Assembly: GCA_026545765.1 (NCBI GenBank)
Contig: CM048841.1
Coordinates: forward strand, 86,224,636-86,288,635
Origin: Plantago major
Lineage: Eukaryota; Streptophyta; Magnoliopsida; Lamiales; Plantaginaceae
Reading direction: 5' to 3'
Length of the DNA: 64,000 nt
Position numbers and translations under genes: made by a program
The notes under the pieces: generated by a model
The model's database searches: none
What the model was told of the DNA's origin: nothing
What the model saw: the letters and a program-made list of their open reading frames with translations, nothing else
Shown here: piece by piece, positions 50,401 through 63,700 of the stretch
How positions within the stretch are numbered: the first letter of the stretch is position 1
Layout: every line of letters starts with the position of its first letter

Positions 50401-52589
50401 CAACTTCTGGGAATACTTGCCAGCATTATTTCTGTGAGAATAATGTTTAAATATCAGCCATCAAACTTTCCTTTTTGTTGCATTTTACCTCCACAGCCTT
50501 ACAAAAGAGACAGGATTAAAGCTTACAGTAAAAAAAACAACATACATGAGGATATTTAAAGGCAATCCCATTGACAAGAACTCAGAGCAAAATCTCTGTA
50601 TTGAAGCAAATGAACTCAAATCTATCTCTGATATGATTATTTCAGCTTCTGGATTCTCATTCTGTATAAACTCCTTCACTTTTTCTGCCTTTTTTACATC
50701 TCTTGCTGGAATCACTACTCTCACACCACGCTTCGCGAGCACTCTAGCAGTTTCCGCACCAATTCCAGATGTCGCGCCTAGTAAAAAATGAAACGAAAAA
50801 TTAATCCCTAGTAAATTCAAACACTCAGTTTGTTAACAAGTACTTTTAAATTTTAAATGGATCATCCAATTCCACAACTCTATCTCACACCGATTAATTT
50901 CACTATATATAATTTTAACGCATGGAAGTGTTACTGTAAACATTTACTAACATCTTCTAACTTCTAAATAATTGTTTCCCTAATATATAATTAATAAAGC
51001 CAAAATATTTAAATCAACGTGACATACATGGTGATTAGAATTCTAAATGGATAGTATTAATTAGTTGCAATTTGGCTAACTTTATGGATTACTGATCTGA
51101 TCACCAAGAAGCCATGAACCAATAGTCAATGAGAAGTTTGAATAGAGTAGTTAGAGACAAAACTAAATCTTGCAAAGATCAAGAATGACAAAAAGTTCCG
51201 ATTAAAATACAGCATGCTTTACGAATTGGATGATAAAATGCCTGGACATAATTATATACTCTACTTGAATACAAAAAGGACCATTTTTTAATAACAGTAT
51301 TAATGTCAGAAAATCTTGAATCTTACTCACTGAATCTATGAAATCTTCTAAAATCTTAACAAACTCAATTGAGTTAGTGATGATGTATGAAATATACGGA
51401 GGTTGTAAGACAACTATAACAGAAATTCTTCATAATTAGCCAATTTTTTAATTTTCAAAATACATGCATTCATGTAAATTTTTTGTTGCACTATTGTATG
51501 TATATTGATTGGGGCGGAGTCAGGAATCAAAACGAAACAGGGGTGGTGAGATTGATAATTCCCAAATATCTACTCCATTTACAATCAAAATAGAACTAAA
51601 ATGATGTTCTGCAACCTATAGAACTTTCAAGAAACTACTTCAACCCCACCTCTTAGAATGATTAAAATCTTAATTTCTGAATACTGTTCCGGCCTAAAAA
51701 AATTTGAAATGTTTTACATTATTATGCAAATAAAACTAGAAATCTTAAAATCGGTGTTTCAAGCGTTAAAATAGTTTGGAATCTAATATTGTGTTGGCTT
51801 TGTTGAAAAACTTATGGACTCTTTGGCATAAAATTAACAAGTATATTAAGTCACTAAATACAACTAAAAAAACTATATTAAGTCATTATTGCACTCACAT
51901 AAAATCGAGTTACTATTTATCTGTTAAATGCCAGTTAAAGTCGGATCTTTTAAAATATTATGTCAAACAGCCTGTTAGACGTTTCGGTCGTTTAACCTCT
52001 AAATTTTGATTCACAGCCCGAATTGATTGTTCTTTAAGACAAGATAAGCTCTTTCGTTTTCATGCTTCAATCTCTACACTTGGCTAAAAAGAACGTTATG
52101 AGTTGTAACACGAATTCATAACACAAAATTTAGTGAATTTTTTATAAGAGCCTGTTTTTCCTCATATTAGTGTGGATTCATGGGTGAAGTCTGGAATAGA
52201 ATTCACCTAATTTATACTAGGGTGACATCATGGATGAAGTTTGGAATAAAATTCAATGCTTCAAAAAGATATTTTTGAAATTTGTATGTGGCAACATGTT
52301 AAATTTTCAAAAGTTCACTTGAAAAATTCGACCTGGGTTGAGTTGTCCCACCCGCATCCCCTATCTCTGCCCCTGTATGGAATGGCCTTCCGTACACGAA
52401 GTTTAAAGAGCCAATAATAATAGTGAGTGAAAAAAGAGGTAGGAACTAACCAGTGACTATTGCAGTGAGCTTTGGTGAAGACATGGAAGAAAGTGGCAAG
52501 CAATCTTGAGCAACTTGGTGAGCAGTTGTTTTAGAGCCATAGCCACTAACACCAGCAATTCCTGCCAAATACTTGACTGTTCCCTTCAT
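47499..52589 (-). CDS. Short-chain dehydrogenase/reductase (TIC32-like group), eight exons
   Basis: Exons (minus): 52589-52451, 50777-50546, 50431-50352, 50120-49967, 49874-49796, 49713-49626, 49528-49482 and 47711-47499, in total 1032 nt, 343 residues. The Rossmann motif TGATSGIG is at 46-53, NNAG at 125-128, NVSS at about 177-180, and catalytic Y209-x3-K213 (YAQSK). The opening MKGTVKYLAGIAG and ending SGKYFADCNES match the plant SDR group of Arabidopsis At1g64590 and At4g24050, annotated TIC32-like. I chose the ATG at 52589 by that match. An in-frame ATG lies 30 codons upstream. Introns 4 (49966-49875) and 6 (49625-49529) read GC-AG. Those junctions restore the family sequence. Introns 1 and 7 are 1.7-1.8 kb. 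The substrate is unknown; it is probably NADP(H)-dependent. Confidence 0.9.
51509..52375. mobile_element. Possible non-autonomous hAT remnant in SDR intron 1
   Basis: The left end reads ttggggcggagtcagg and the right end, inverted, reads caggggcagagatagg. Both are close to the CAGGGGCGGAG ends common in plant hAT elements. The interior is AT-rich and non-coding. The 8 bases on each side (tatattga and tatggaat) do not match. Ends alone support the call, so confidence is modest. Confidence 0.45.
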
Positions 52590-53384
52590 GTTATCTGAAT
52601 TTGCCAAACCCAAAACCTTACTCTTCAAGTTTGAAACTGAACTAGAAAACCACATATATATAAATATTAAAGACATCAACTTTTTGGAATTCCATGCACA
52701 TTAGTAATTTCAAAACGTGTCACTAGGACAATTTGTACTGTAAAATTGTTAAGCTAGTACTATGTGTTTAATTTATACCACATATGTGTGTTTTGTTTTG
52801 TTTTGCTTTGTCCGAAAGTATGCAAAACCAGACACTTGGAAATGGTAAGATGAGTTTTGTAAGGAAATTTGTAGGTAAAACCAAGGTTTAGGGGGTCCAT
52901 TGACTAGGTGATGATTTTAGATCATGTAATTGTGAAAGTTCACTTCACTGTTTGTATGTGCTCGATCAGTTTCTATACTTGTAATTATTATTGTCTCCCT
53001 ATAGTTGCTTGCTATCTTTTTTCTCTTTTCTTTTGGTGGGTTTATATTGTGGTTTAATTTCAGGGCACATTTTACTGTTCCTAATCATTCTTTTGCCTAC
53101 CCTTTAATTTCTTCTAGCTTAATGCTCAAGGTTGGTAATTCCTAATGCCAATTCACTGTTTGTCACATGAATTACTTAGACTTCTTAAAAATCAAGCCCA
53201 GTTTAATCCATTTAGGTTTCTTCGATGCCGGATGAGAGCATGGTTCCCAACTTCGCATTAGTGTAGGGCCCACAGGTGAAGTCTAGTACGTGCATTATTA
53301 GGCCCGGCGATAGGCCCATATAGGATGTTATGCGACTGTATATAGTGTTGTAAACGAACCGAGATACTTGGTTCGGGCTCGAGC
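52590..53384. other. Upstream flank of the dehydrogenase, no gene
   Basis: This contains the promoter side of the minus-strand SDR gene. A gttttgttttgttttgc run lies at about 52791. No TATA box is assigned with confidence. Small frames near 53212-53463 have no motif. Confidence 0.4.
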
Positions 53385-53608
53385 CAAGCTGTCTTAGTGA
53401 AGTCAAATCCTGAGAAAGGACGAAGTTGATTAGTTGAATGATAACGACACATTCAGATACCACTATAAATATGTGTATTTACTTAATGCAATTTACTTAG
53501 AGCAACTTCCGTGCATGTCTACTTGTTAAGTATTAAGTCACACACTCATCACTTAACCTTAACAATTTTACGAGCTCTGAAAGTTAAGTATCATCGGTTA
53601 CTTGTACC
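53385..53608 (+). repeat. Diverged fragment of the neighbouring LTR
   Basis: This segment resembles 55020-55240, in the 3' part of the LTR that follows. Shared blocks include cttagtgaa, ttgagaaagg-type, cagataccactataaa and tttacttaatgcaa-type words. It lies directly 5' of that LTR in the same orientation, so it is a relic of a second related element or of a tandem LTR. Confidence 0.6.
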
Positions 53609-54054
53609 TGTTGAGATATTTGTTTAAAACACAAAAAGTTTTTAAGTCTATTAATTATAGACTTAAACTGTTAGGAATATTTGTTTAGATTTTGATCAGC
53701 AACCTAATGACTTATATTAACTCAGAAAGGTAACTAGTACTCTTAGTTCACTTGAAGATTGTAAAAGAGGAAGTTTACTGAGTATGTTAGTCTAGCAAAT
53801 CTTGTATAGGATGTTAGGTCTGTGAATGTAATTTTTATATTCTTAAAGAAGACCAAAAAGGCATCCAGTAGAAGAGTTCAACGTATTGAAAATTCGAAGA
53901 CTGCACAAGATTGCTGAAGACTAAGGAGATTGGTCTCCTCAGATACCTACTTCCAGATACCTTGAAGAAATAAATGTTTTTCAATAAACAAGTTTCACAA
54001 AAGATATCTGAGAACACAAGGTTACTGAGTAAGGAAAAGTGCCCACAGAAACCC

Positions 54055-54134
54055 ACGCTCAGATACCTTGGATAAAACTATGTTTCTGGGAAACACGCTC
54101 AGATACCTTCGATAAAACTATATTTTTGGGAAAC
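54055..54134 (+). repeat. 40-bp tandem duplication inside the LTR
   Basis: Two adjacent 40-bp units each begin acgctcagataccttgg-like and include ataaaactat and gggaaac. They differ at a few positions. Confidence 0.85.
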
Positions 54135-54797
54135 AATGTTTCAATAGGTATCTGGAGATATGAAGGTCTGTGGAAAAGGACATGCAATGCTTCAGAAAGC
54201 GTGCATAGTTCCGTTGGCACTACAGGACAAAAATAGTATAGTGCAATAAATGTGCTGACAGAGACATCTGAATAAAAGAGGAAATATCTGAAAAGAGACA
54301 ACGTCTTCTGCAGTACTATTTACAGATATCCATAGTTTGAATTTCATTGTGCTTAACGGATACTATTCAAACGGCATGATTTTCAACTATAAATATCACC
54401 ACTTAGAATGCTTGAAAACACACCAAGAACTTACACACAAAACTTACACATCTACGAACTTATTCTTTCAAGCATACAAGCCTTCAATCTACTTATTCAC
54501 TAGCTTACTGTTGTGACCAAGCTCTTGAATTCTAAGTAGCACGAAAGTTCTAACTGTCCTGATCATAATTAACAAGCATTGCTATCTGTGAAATAGTTGA
54601 ATCAAAAGATCAAGTATCTGAGATTTATTCTCTAGAACATTTAACATAGACTTGGGTCAGTAAAGAACATATCACCACACATTGTGAAGTGTGTTAAGTG
54701 ATTCTTGTTCTATAGAGTATTCCTACATAACTGAAAAAGTTATTAAGACTACTCACCTGACAAACTACCTTAACCAACACCACACACGGCGTGGAAT

Positions 54798-54950
54798 ACA
54801 GGAAGTACTTAGTTTGGAAAACTAAGGAACAACTCTAAGGTTACTGAGCACAGGAAGTACTTAGTTTGGGAAACTAAGGAATAGCTCAAAGGTTTCTGAG
54901 TACAGGAAGTACTTGGCTGAGAAAGTTGGGGAATAACTCATCAGGGGAAC
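54798..54950 (+). repeat. 52-bp tandem repeat, three units, inside the LTR
   Basis: Units start at 54798, 54850 and 54902. Each begins acaggaagtactt and continues through a ggaaactaaggaa-like block and a ctctaaggttactgag-like block. The third unit has diverged (ggctgagaaagttggggaa). Confidence 0.88.
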
Positions 54951-55334
54951 ACATGGTTGGGAACCTAGTGTAAAAGGAAATCAAGATATATGATTATTGT
55001 AAGGAGAACTCAATATCTATCTTAGTGAATTTCAAGTCTTGAGAAAGGGCGAGTGGATTAGTTGAGGGATTACGCCACCCTCAGATACCACTATAAAGAT
55101 CTGTGTTATTTACTTTTTGCAACTTACTAATTGATTTATTTACCTTGTTGAGTATTTACACACTTATTTTATTTCTTGCAAAGCACATGCACTTATCACA
55201 TAGAAAGTCTTTCGCTCTCTGAATATAAGTATCAGATATCTTCACACATATCTGAAGAAACTGTTTTATCGTCAAAAGTTTAAAAGACTATTCACCCCCT
55301 CAGTCTTTTTAATTTGTCGTTATCTGGACCAACA

Positions 55335-56403
55335 TAAACTTTATTTTCTAAGGGTCAATGGTAATCAAATGTGCAGCAAAATATTGTTCACAACTTCACC
55401 CCTATATTCGATCCATGAGATTTTACCTAGTGAAGTTTGGGTTTGATTGGACTTTGTCATTTTGTCTTGTGAGAGTCTTTGCGTGAATTATGACTATATG
55501 GGACATTAGTCCAATTACAACGACTTTGATGCATTTGAACAATTATTTTCTTTCTGTTCAATTCTTGGGAGGTTACTTTGGTTGTGTTCTTTTTTTACTT
55601 GCCGATATATTTTGTACTTAGCTGATCATGTATATCTATTTTGTTCTCTGTGCTTTACCTCATCTAAGATTTTTTGTCCATTTATGTTTTTGGTGTATTT
55701 AATCCTGTAATTTAGATCCGTCTTTTAAAAACCTTCATTTTAGTAAAAATTTAGGTGTTTTTAACACAATATTTTGAACTTTAGTTCTTAACCAATCACT
55801 TCCGTGGTCTCTCGCAAAAGATATCAATTATCACTTATGTGAAAGGTTACTCTAGTCTCAAGTCATTTTTGCACTGTAATTGGTCACAATCTCCTTTCGC
55901 ACGTTAATATTTCCACGATGGAAAACCGGCATGCAACAACTGCACGCAAATACACTTCTTCCACATATGACTTCAACTCTACCTAACTCCCATTCATTAT
56001 ATACCAAATTATAATTTACTTGCCTAACCCTAGCCGACCCAAAAACTGTCCGTTCTGAAAATCCACCCAAAAAGCTTAGCCCGACCCACAGAACATAAAT
56101 TTTGGAGCCGTGATTAGTAAATCATGATATAAAACTTAATTTTGGAGAGTATAAATGGGTGTATCTTACGGAATCGAACTTTCACTTGTGGAGATTGTAA
56201 AACTGTGGACTTGGGTTTCTAACTTTTTATTCCGCAAATTATTTCATCATTTGCGTGGTATATTGGAACAAGGGATTCCTTTGTTTGTTGATTACGTTAT
56301 GTAAATCTTACTCTTTTTATGGTCGTTGTTATTGTAAGGGTTGCACTTGCATCCCTTGTGCGGCATTACTTAATAAATTTTTTCTTATCCAAAATAAATG
56401 ATA
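55335..56403. other. Intergenic, nothing recognised
   Basis: No domain or complete element. A 70-codon minus-strand frame at 55858-56070 has no recognisable motif. Confidence 0.45.
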
Positions 56404-56624
56404 CTCCCTCCGTCCCGATTTCATCTTCTTGCGGGTCCAGGCATAAGATTTAAGAAAAAAAGTGAATAATGTAGGAGAGATGGTAATAAAGTATGACAAA
56501 TAGTGAATAAAGTAGGAGAGATAGTATATAAAGTAAGAGATAGATTTTTCATTTAAGAGATGGGAATATGAAGTTGGAACGGATCAAAAGGGAATGCGGG
56601 AAGATGAAATTGGGACAGAAGGAG
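56404..56624. mobile_element. Stowaway MITE
   Basis: The 221-bp element starts CTCCCTCCGTCCC and ends gggacagaaggag. It is flanked by TA on both sides (56402-56403 and 56625-56626). The inverted ends also share gatttcatcttc with gaagatgaaat. Internal copies of taggagagat-type words are repeated. Non-coding. Confidence 0.93.
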
Positions 56625-59600
56625 TATAAAACTTAATTACTAATTGATAGTAATTTAATAGTTGAAGTCTTGCAGTAACTTTATAAATTGTATTGTAACC
56701 GTCCGTGTGATATGGGGTATAGATCTAACACTTTACTCCAGTTAAAGAAGAATCTTCTAGTCTTGAATTTTGTCTTGCATCATAATTGTTTGTTGATAAT
56801 TTATATGGACGGTATGAATTTCCAGAAGAATTAATGTCAAAAGATGAGGAATCATTCATCATAATACATGTCCTATTTCTTATTCTTCATCATATATTCT
56901 CATATACTCGCATTCACATGCATATTGCAATTAATTTTCAGTGGCTTCGAAGACAAACCATGTTGGGAAATTATCCAGTTTCGTACATTAATATAGTTTT
57001 TGTGGTGTAGATTCGTGCCTCATACATATGTGATATGTATAATTTTGATTCATCTAATACTTTACGAATAAATATGTATAACTTCGATTCAATTAAAATT
57101 TATTTTTAAATCGATCACCGCATCTTTTATTTACACCTCATGCTGTACGTATATGCCCAAAATAAACTTTCAGTGGCTTCGAAGACAAACTATGCATGAA
57201 AATGAAAGAAAGTAAATTACACAATATATATGTACCATTATTGGAATTATGACAAATCTAAGCCTGTTTCCGCGTTGGTTTGAGTGGTTATTGGAAAGTA
57301 GACATTGACAAAAATCATGAAAAGTAACTGGATGATTAATGGATTCAACACTCACCTCTTTAATTCACGTGTGTTCATCTTTATATAATTACACTTACAA
57401 TTTGTCCCTCAAGCCTCAAATAAAACATGGAATTGAACAAATTCTAAGAGAAAATTCGTTAAAGAGATCGAATAGCTCGGTAAATGAAATTTAGAATATA
57501 ATGCATGAATTCCTCAAAAACATGTCTCCCACCGCACTTATAAATCATGAAAAACCACGAGCAAGTCTTATGTAAATCAGATAATTGTGCCAATCACTTA
57601 GATGTACGATGTTCCTTGTATTTAGGGGGCAAAAAGTCTTTTTACAATAGTTTCACGTTTACATTCTTAAATTATTTTCATTAATTTGAACTTATTCTTA
57701 ATTAACCACAATTCATCAAAAAAAATTTGGGGGGGTGGGGGGAAGACAAGAAAAAAAGTTTATGGTTGGTTTGGTGATCAAGTACTTTTGGTGCGTGCGT
57801 GCAAAGATAAAATGAAAAAAAAAAAAAAAATGAAGCAACAAAAATAAAAACTTTTGAAAAAAAATGGTACTACACTACTACTTTAAATTAGGGTGAAAAT
57901 ATTGATGATGGGTAATGCTGGAGAATTTACGGGCTGGAAAGAACATTGAGGTTGACTCATCAACAATGGAGTGGAGCATATTGGTCCCTTTGGTCCCCCA
58001 TTTTCTTCACATCTTTCACCAACACTTATTACCTTTTTTCGTTTACATTTTGAGCTTTTATCTTCATTCTTTCTTCAGTTTGTAAGTATCTGTCTCATCC
58101 TTTCCCATTGTATTACACTAATGTTTTGCATGCCAAGAAAGATGGGTAAAGCTACACAATTAAGGTGAGACCAAACTCATGTGGGGATGGGGGCTGCGCA
58201 AGTACCAACCAAGAGCGCTTTGTATGCGATATACCGATGTGTTTGGCGCGATCTGGTGAATGATCTGTTTGGTAAATGTTAATAAGTTGACTGTAATTGT
58301 TAGTTTACTGTCAGTTACATTATCAACCGACCACATAAACATGGATGTTTGATGAATATCAACGAAATGATTTTGAACTAATTTTTCAGTTAGTTGTAAG
58401 TCAAATAACTTATCAACTATTAATGATTCTTCTCAATATAATTATATAGTTTACAAGTAATTTGTTGTGAAAATTCGGACATGCAAACTTATATGATACC
58501 TCTAATGTGGTTTTGGTACATAAAGGGCAGGCAAAATCTTGTAGAGATTCTTACTAGGCTTAGAACGGAACTTGTTTAAACAGACTAATGACTGTGTGTA
58601 CTTTCAAAACACATGTTTGATGCCAAGTGGTATAAGATCAGAACAAAATTGCAGTAGTAAGCACGTCCATTAATTATGAAGCTAATTAATGGCCTCTTAA
58701 TTTCTTCCAGCCCAAAATCAACGACTTAATGAAAGCAGTGCCATTATTATTTCTTCTAACTCAAATTAAGTCTTAAAGTGTAACAACCACAACTTAGTTA
58801 CATCATTGTGAGTTAGTGCAAAATTATCTCGATGTATCACTTAAGTTTGAGACTAAGCTGTTTGATATATAATTAATCAAGGTGGGTTATAACAAATGAT
58901 AATAACTGAGTTATAATTGAGTTGGAAAAATGAGCGTTTGATTTTGTGTTAAAATTTTATAGGGTTATTACATAAATTGTTAAGAGCCAGAGTGAACTGA
59001 TTTATGTATCAAATAAGTTATAGGCTTTAACCTTTAAAGTTTATATGATTGGGTTTAATTTAATTTATTCAAGGTTGTTTGTAGGAGTTTTGGCGATAGT
59101 TATAACTTGGCAATGTAGCATTGGATTAAAGTCCCATGCCAAACACCAAAAAAAAGTTAAAAAGATGATTCTAGTTAGCTATAAAATTTATTTTGTACAT
59201 GACACGACATGGGTTTTGTTTTGTTTTTACTGGAGTTCTTGGTGTCGATTTATATGATTCTAATGAACCAAGACATATTTTCCAATCAGATCTATCCTTA
59301 GCTTTGCAAATACTCACTCTAATGCATTGTAAACATTTCATTAAAAAATTTTCATTTCCTTTAATGGAAATCCACTCTCCATTATTTTAAACACTCTCTT
59401 CATAGTTCATACGTTATCAATTATCTCTCTTCCGTTTTACCATCCAATTACTACTACATCTATATAAACCATTTTTTAATCGAACTCCTTAAAATTTGTG
59501 AAAAACGCAATTTTGGAATGGAAGTTGTACTAATCTATCGTGGTTTTTTTTTTTATTCATTTTGATGTCAAATTACCATACCACTACAAATATGATCACA

Positions 59601-60785
59601 AGATACCCATGGACCCATGGAAAACCACACTATAGCACTTGTATGATTCTAGCCGGAATCTTATGGGTTGTAGCTAACCCTAGGCCAAACAGAATGTACA
59701 CATACTATACAATATCATTGTGTCCAGAAAAAAATATCTACAGTGTGGAGTTAGTTCATTACTACTAAATTTTCAATTTTCAATTGTATAGTTGTGACCG
59801 CGGGGTGTGCTCACTTAATTAATCAATTTATTTCCACTCTAGGATACCTAAACTAGATGCATAACGTTCCAAGTTGAAGATAGCTAAAAAAAATTGAAAA
59901 TGGTACTCACGTTCGTAAGATGATATAACCTCTCGAAATCTATCATATATTAATTTGAGAGTTAAGTTGTACTTGTTCTGGAGAAACCTTTGTATAGATG
60001 ATCCCCTGGTAATTAAGTTCAATTTCATGCAAGAAATGGTATGAGACAAGTTTATCACCCGAATTGCAATCCAAAAGTAATCGACGAGAAAACAAAGTTG
60101 GACACTGGCCCAAGGGGAGGGGACATTTAGAGATAGATTCTATAATTCCACAGCAGATATATATTTTAAACTAAAATATTTACCACCGCAAGACCTAGCT
60201 ATATAAAGTAGCTAGCTAGTAAAAACTTTATTTAGCTTATTAATTATGATTAATTAATATGCCCCTAGTAGCTAGTCGTCTACCTGAATTGATGCAAATC
60301 CAATACTAAGCACCATTAATTGCCCGACAAAAGGCAAAATTCTTTTAATCAATGATGAATGATGATACATCGATACTCTTATACAGTTTCATGCCTTCAT
60401 TTTCATTGACAAACTATATATCACTTGAGATTTTGTTGTTGATAAACGGATGCTCGTGGCCTCACGTTCTACGTGCCCCTCGTGGAGCAATATGTCACAC
60501 TAACACACTACCATACTCGTAGGCTCATTTCTTGAACAAGCCACAACAAGCCTAGACTAGATTAAAGATCGAGTTCCAGCCGAATTATGTGATATTCGTC
60601 TCAACTCGGCTTGTTTAACATCACTATCAGTGACAGTCTTCAAAACAAATGCTACAGCAATTGTGAGTATAGTATTACTAATTACTACAACAGTTCCATT
60701 CTCCCTCACTAGAGTTATTTATTCTGTACTAGAAAAATGAAAGGTAAGATCATACATACCCCGTTGTATTGATTCGATGGAATTA
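56625..60785. other. Large intergenic stretch, nothing recognised
   Basis: Four kilobases show no supported gene. A 22-bp phrase containing cagtggcttcgaagac occurs twice, near 56937 and 57169. Poly-G and poly-A runs occur at 57729-57743 and 57817-57831. The stretch at 57960-58080 (pyrimidine-rich, with short frames) is suggestive of a leader or exon, but no partner was found. The last 100-200 bases should hold the 3' UTR of the G-patch gene. Confidence 0.45.
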
Positions 60786-63700
60786 TTAAGATTTTGAAAA
60801 CTTTCTTCTTCTGCCATCATCAAAGCCCAAACCAGCATTTCCCTTATTCCCGATTGCTTGCAAGGGTTCAGTCAAACCCTTCATGCTACCCCCAAGTGCT
60901 TCTCCCTGTACAACGAAAACAAAGTCGACATTGTAACTGATTCATCATTACTCTGGAATCATGAGGCTCAGCCAGAACTTAACTGGATCGATTCACTAAT
61001 AGCAATATAGCATTTTATCTTATCTAGTTATCTAGGAAAAAACTCATGTAATGAAGCTTAAGGGTGCATGAAAGGCATGGAACGAGCATATTGCTATGCT
61101 GTCTTTGCTACCAGAAAAAGGACTCCTTGGTTCCCTTTTAGCATGAAGTCATGAACAAATTATCAGCAACACTTGGCTTGAACTGATATTACCTCCTTCC
61201 AGCCCATGCTTTCTAGAATTTTTCTCCCATAACTTCCTTCTCCAAATGAAATGTTCAGAGATTCAGCAGCAGCCTCCTCAGGATGTAAAGAAGTGGGAGA
61301 TGATGGAGCAGAGTCGTCATTAGTATGTAGCTTCTTTTGTCCAGGACCTACACCAAAGCCACCATGCAAAGTTCTTCTCTCGGCTGCTCTATCCCGATAC
61401 ATATGATCCTAAAATTGAAAATAATCAATCTCAGAACAGATAATTAACATGGTGCCTGGTCATGTTACCAATGGACGCAGCTTTAACTCGGGCTTGAGTG
61501 ACTAATCCAAATAGTTGGAATTAGAGTTACCATGGAGTATAAATCTATGGTGATCACGTAGTAGGCGATACCAGGTTACCTCACCAATGTATTGTATGTG
61601 TTGCTTGGAAACATTTTAAGATAAACAAAGGACAATACTTAACGACTAAATCATGCAATTCTTTTATGGTAAAATAACTCTTTAAGCTGAATACGTTTTA
61701 CCTTCTTAGACAAGGAAAGCTTTGTTGATGATTGAGACTTCCCCACATGAGCACCAATCTCCAAGGTTTGAGATTCAGGCTGTGAAACATACTTAGGCAA
61801 CTTCTTAGTATGACGATTATTCATGGACAGTTGTGGAAAGCCCCAATCTTTTGTTGGATTGGAAGCATCATAACTTGGCGAGCAAGCCAGATATTGCATG
61901 CTAGGAATCCTCAATCTATAAACTTTACCTATCACATGAAAGAACAAAAATTGATTAGTTGCAGACTTGCAGTCGTGTTACTGCATGCATGAATGTAGGG
62001 GCTAATTGTGAGTGTGGTGTGCGTGCGTGCATGCATATGAAAGAGAGTTTCATCAAAACTATTGGTTACATGTTTTCGGTTTTCCTTCAACAAAATTGTA
62101 CTCCTAACAGAAGTTACTCAAATGCAGATCAGATTAGCAACAAGTCTGTCCAAGCGCCTTTCTAATATATTGTTAATATCTAAACCAATGGATAACTGGC
62201 AAACCTGATGTCACTCGTACCATATCAAGGTGCACTTCACATACTGGAGCAGTTCTCAGTTTACAACCACCTGCCGGAACTGATGGATGAGTCCTGCTAG
62301 AACGTTTTGTAAGTCTTCCAACCAACTTAGAAACCTCCGTCTTCCCATCTTTCTTTGTCCCTCTAACTAAAGCCCAGTCCCATAAATCTACTGCTTGCAG
62401 ATTTGACATCCATTCCTCATCTATTTCACAAACTTGACCATATTGAGCTCGCCAATTTTCTTCTTCCTGAGAAATACCTGACAAAAGATGATTGGTTCAA
62501 TCATCAGTAAGAATTGTGAAGTGGGATACACCACTCTGTCTACTTAAGTTTCAGTACAGGACTTAAGATATAACTATAAGAAACTGCAAAAAAAGATCAA
62601 AGATGCTCTTTAACTAGAATACCATCATAAGTCTAATAGAGAAAACAAATCCTTTTCTTTAACGCTTCAAATATCCAGTCAGGGGGGACAAAAGTTGGTG
62701 TATAAATGAGGCAGCTTACAAAATGGAATGAAGAAAAGTAAGTAATTTTGAATCTTATACTACATACCTTCATCCATATTCTCCTCACTCAGATTGCTTA
62801 AATATTGGGGATCGTCAGGAATCCATTCACCTTCTTCCAGTTCTTCAATGTCATCTTCCCCTACACAATAAAAACTATCAGATCCTTCCCATAAGACACT
62901 ACTATCACCCTACGTATAAAAGTAAAGAGATAAACAAACCATGCGCAGATGCATCTATCTGCTCTGTGTGATTAGTTTCTACAGCCATATCCATGTCTAA
63001 AGGAGCTGCATCAGTAGTTTGTCTGGAATAGCCTGATAGATACATTTCAATGAGAGTGTCCTCGAGCCTGCATATTAGAGATCTGTAAGGCCTCTAGAAT
63101 GTCACTGATAAATTCAGGGATTATGATAAGGACTGACTGGCGCTGGGAATACCATTCTGATGGTGGTGGTGGGTACTCTGATTGCTCAGCGCTATCAAAA
63201 GCCAAAGACTCTGTCTCTGTACACAATCACAGCACAAAAAAACATCAGTGGGACAAAATTAAATGCTACTGATAAATGCTTGCCGCGAACAAGTTTATGC
63301 ACTTGGTAGTACCCAAACAAATTCAAGAATATCGACTTTCATAATCAAGAGAAGAAAGCAAACAACTATGAGGCAGTCCATTTGGAACAGGGTTATGCGT
63401 TAAGAATCAGGCAAATTGATAGCGAAGACATTATCAAACCTTTGGAAGGGCAAACAGAAACTTCTCCGACTAGCGTTTCCTCTTCCGACGTTTCTCGACC
63501 ATTGGTATTGATCATTTCAGATTGATCATCTCCCTAGAACAACATACATTTAAATTCAAATAAACACAACTGACTTAGCTAACTTAGCTAACCTAACTAC
63601 CTAAGCAAAATGGTATGAGGAAAGAAGAAGAAGAAAAACCGTGTGATTGGAGTCAAGAAGCACATAATTCCCATTTTCAAATTTGTAGTAAAGTCCATCT

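Larger units (their letters stand above)
53609..55334 (+). repeat. Probable solo LTR of a SIRE/Maximus-like copia element
   Basis: It begins TGTTGAGATATTTG and ends ctggaccaaca (TG...CA form). Near its end it has actattcaccccctcagtc, a phrase characteristic of the 3' part of SIRE-type copia LTRs. The length (1.73 kb) is within that group's range. No internal domains follow and no second full LTR is present. The flanks gtacc and taaac do not form a target duplication. Internal tandem repeats occur at 54055-54134 and 54798-54950. Confidence 0.62.

Noticed and set aside
53212..53463. Overlapping minus-strand frames of 64-83 codons
   Set aside because: They fall on LTR-like sequence and show no domain.
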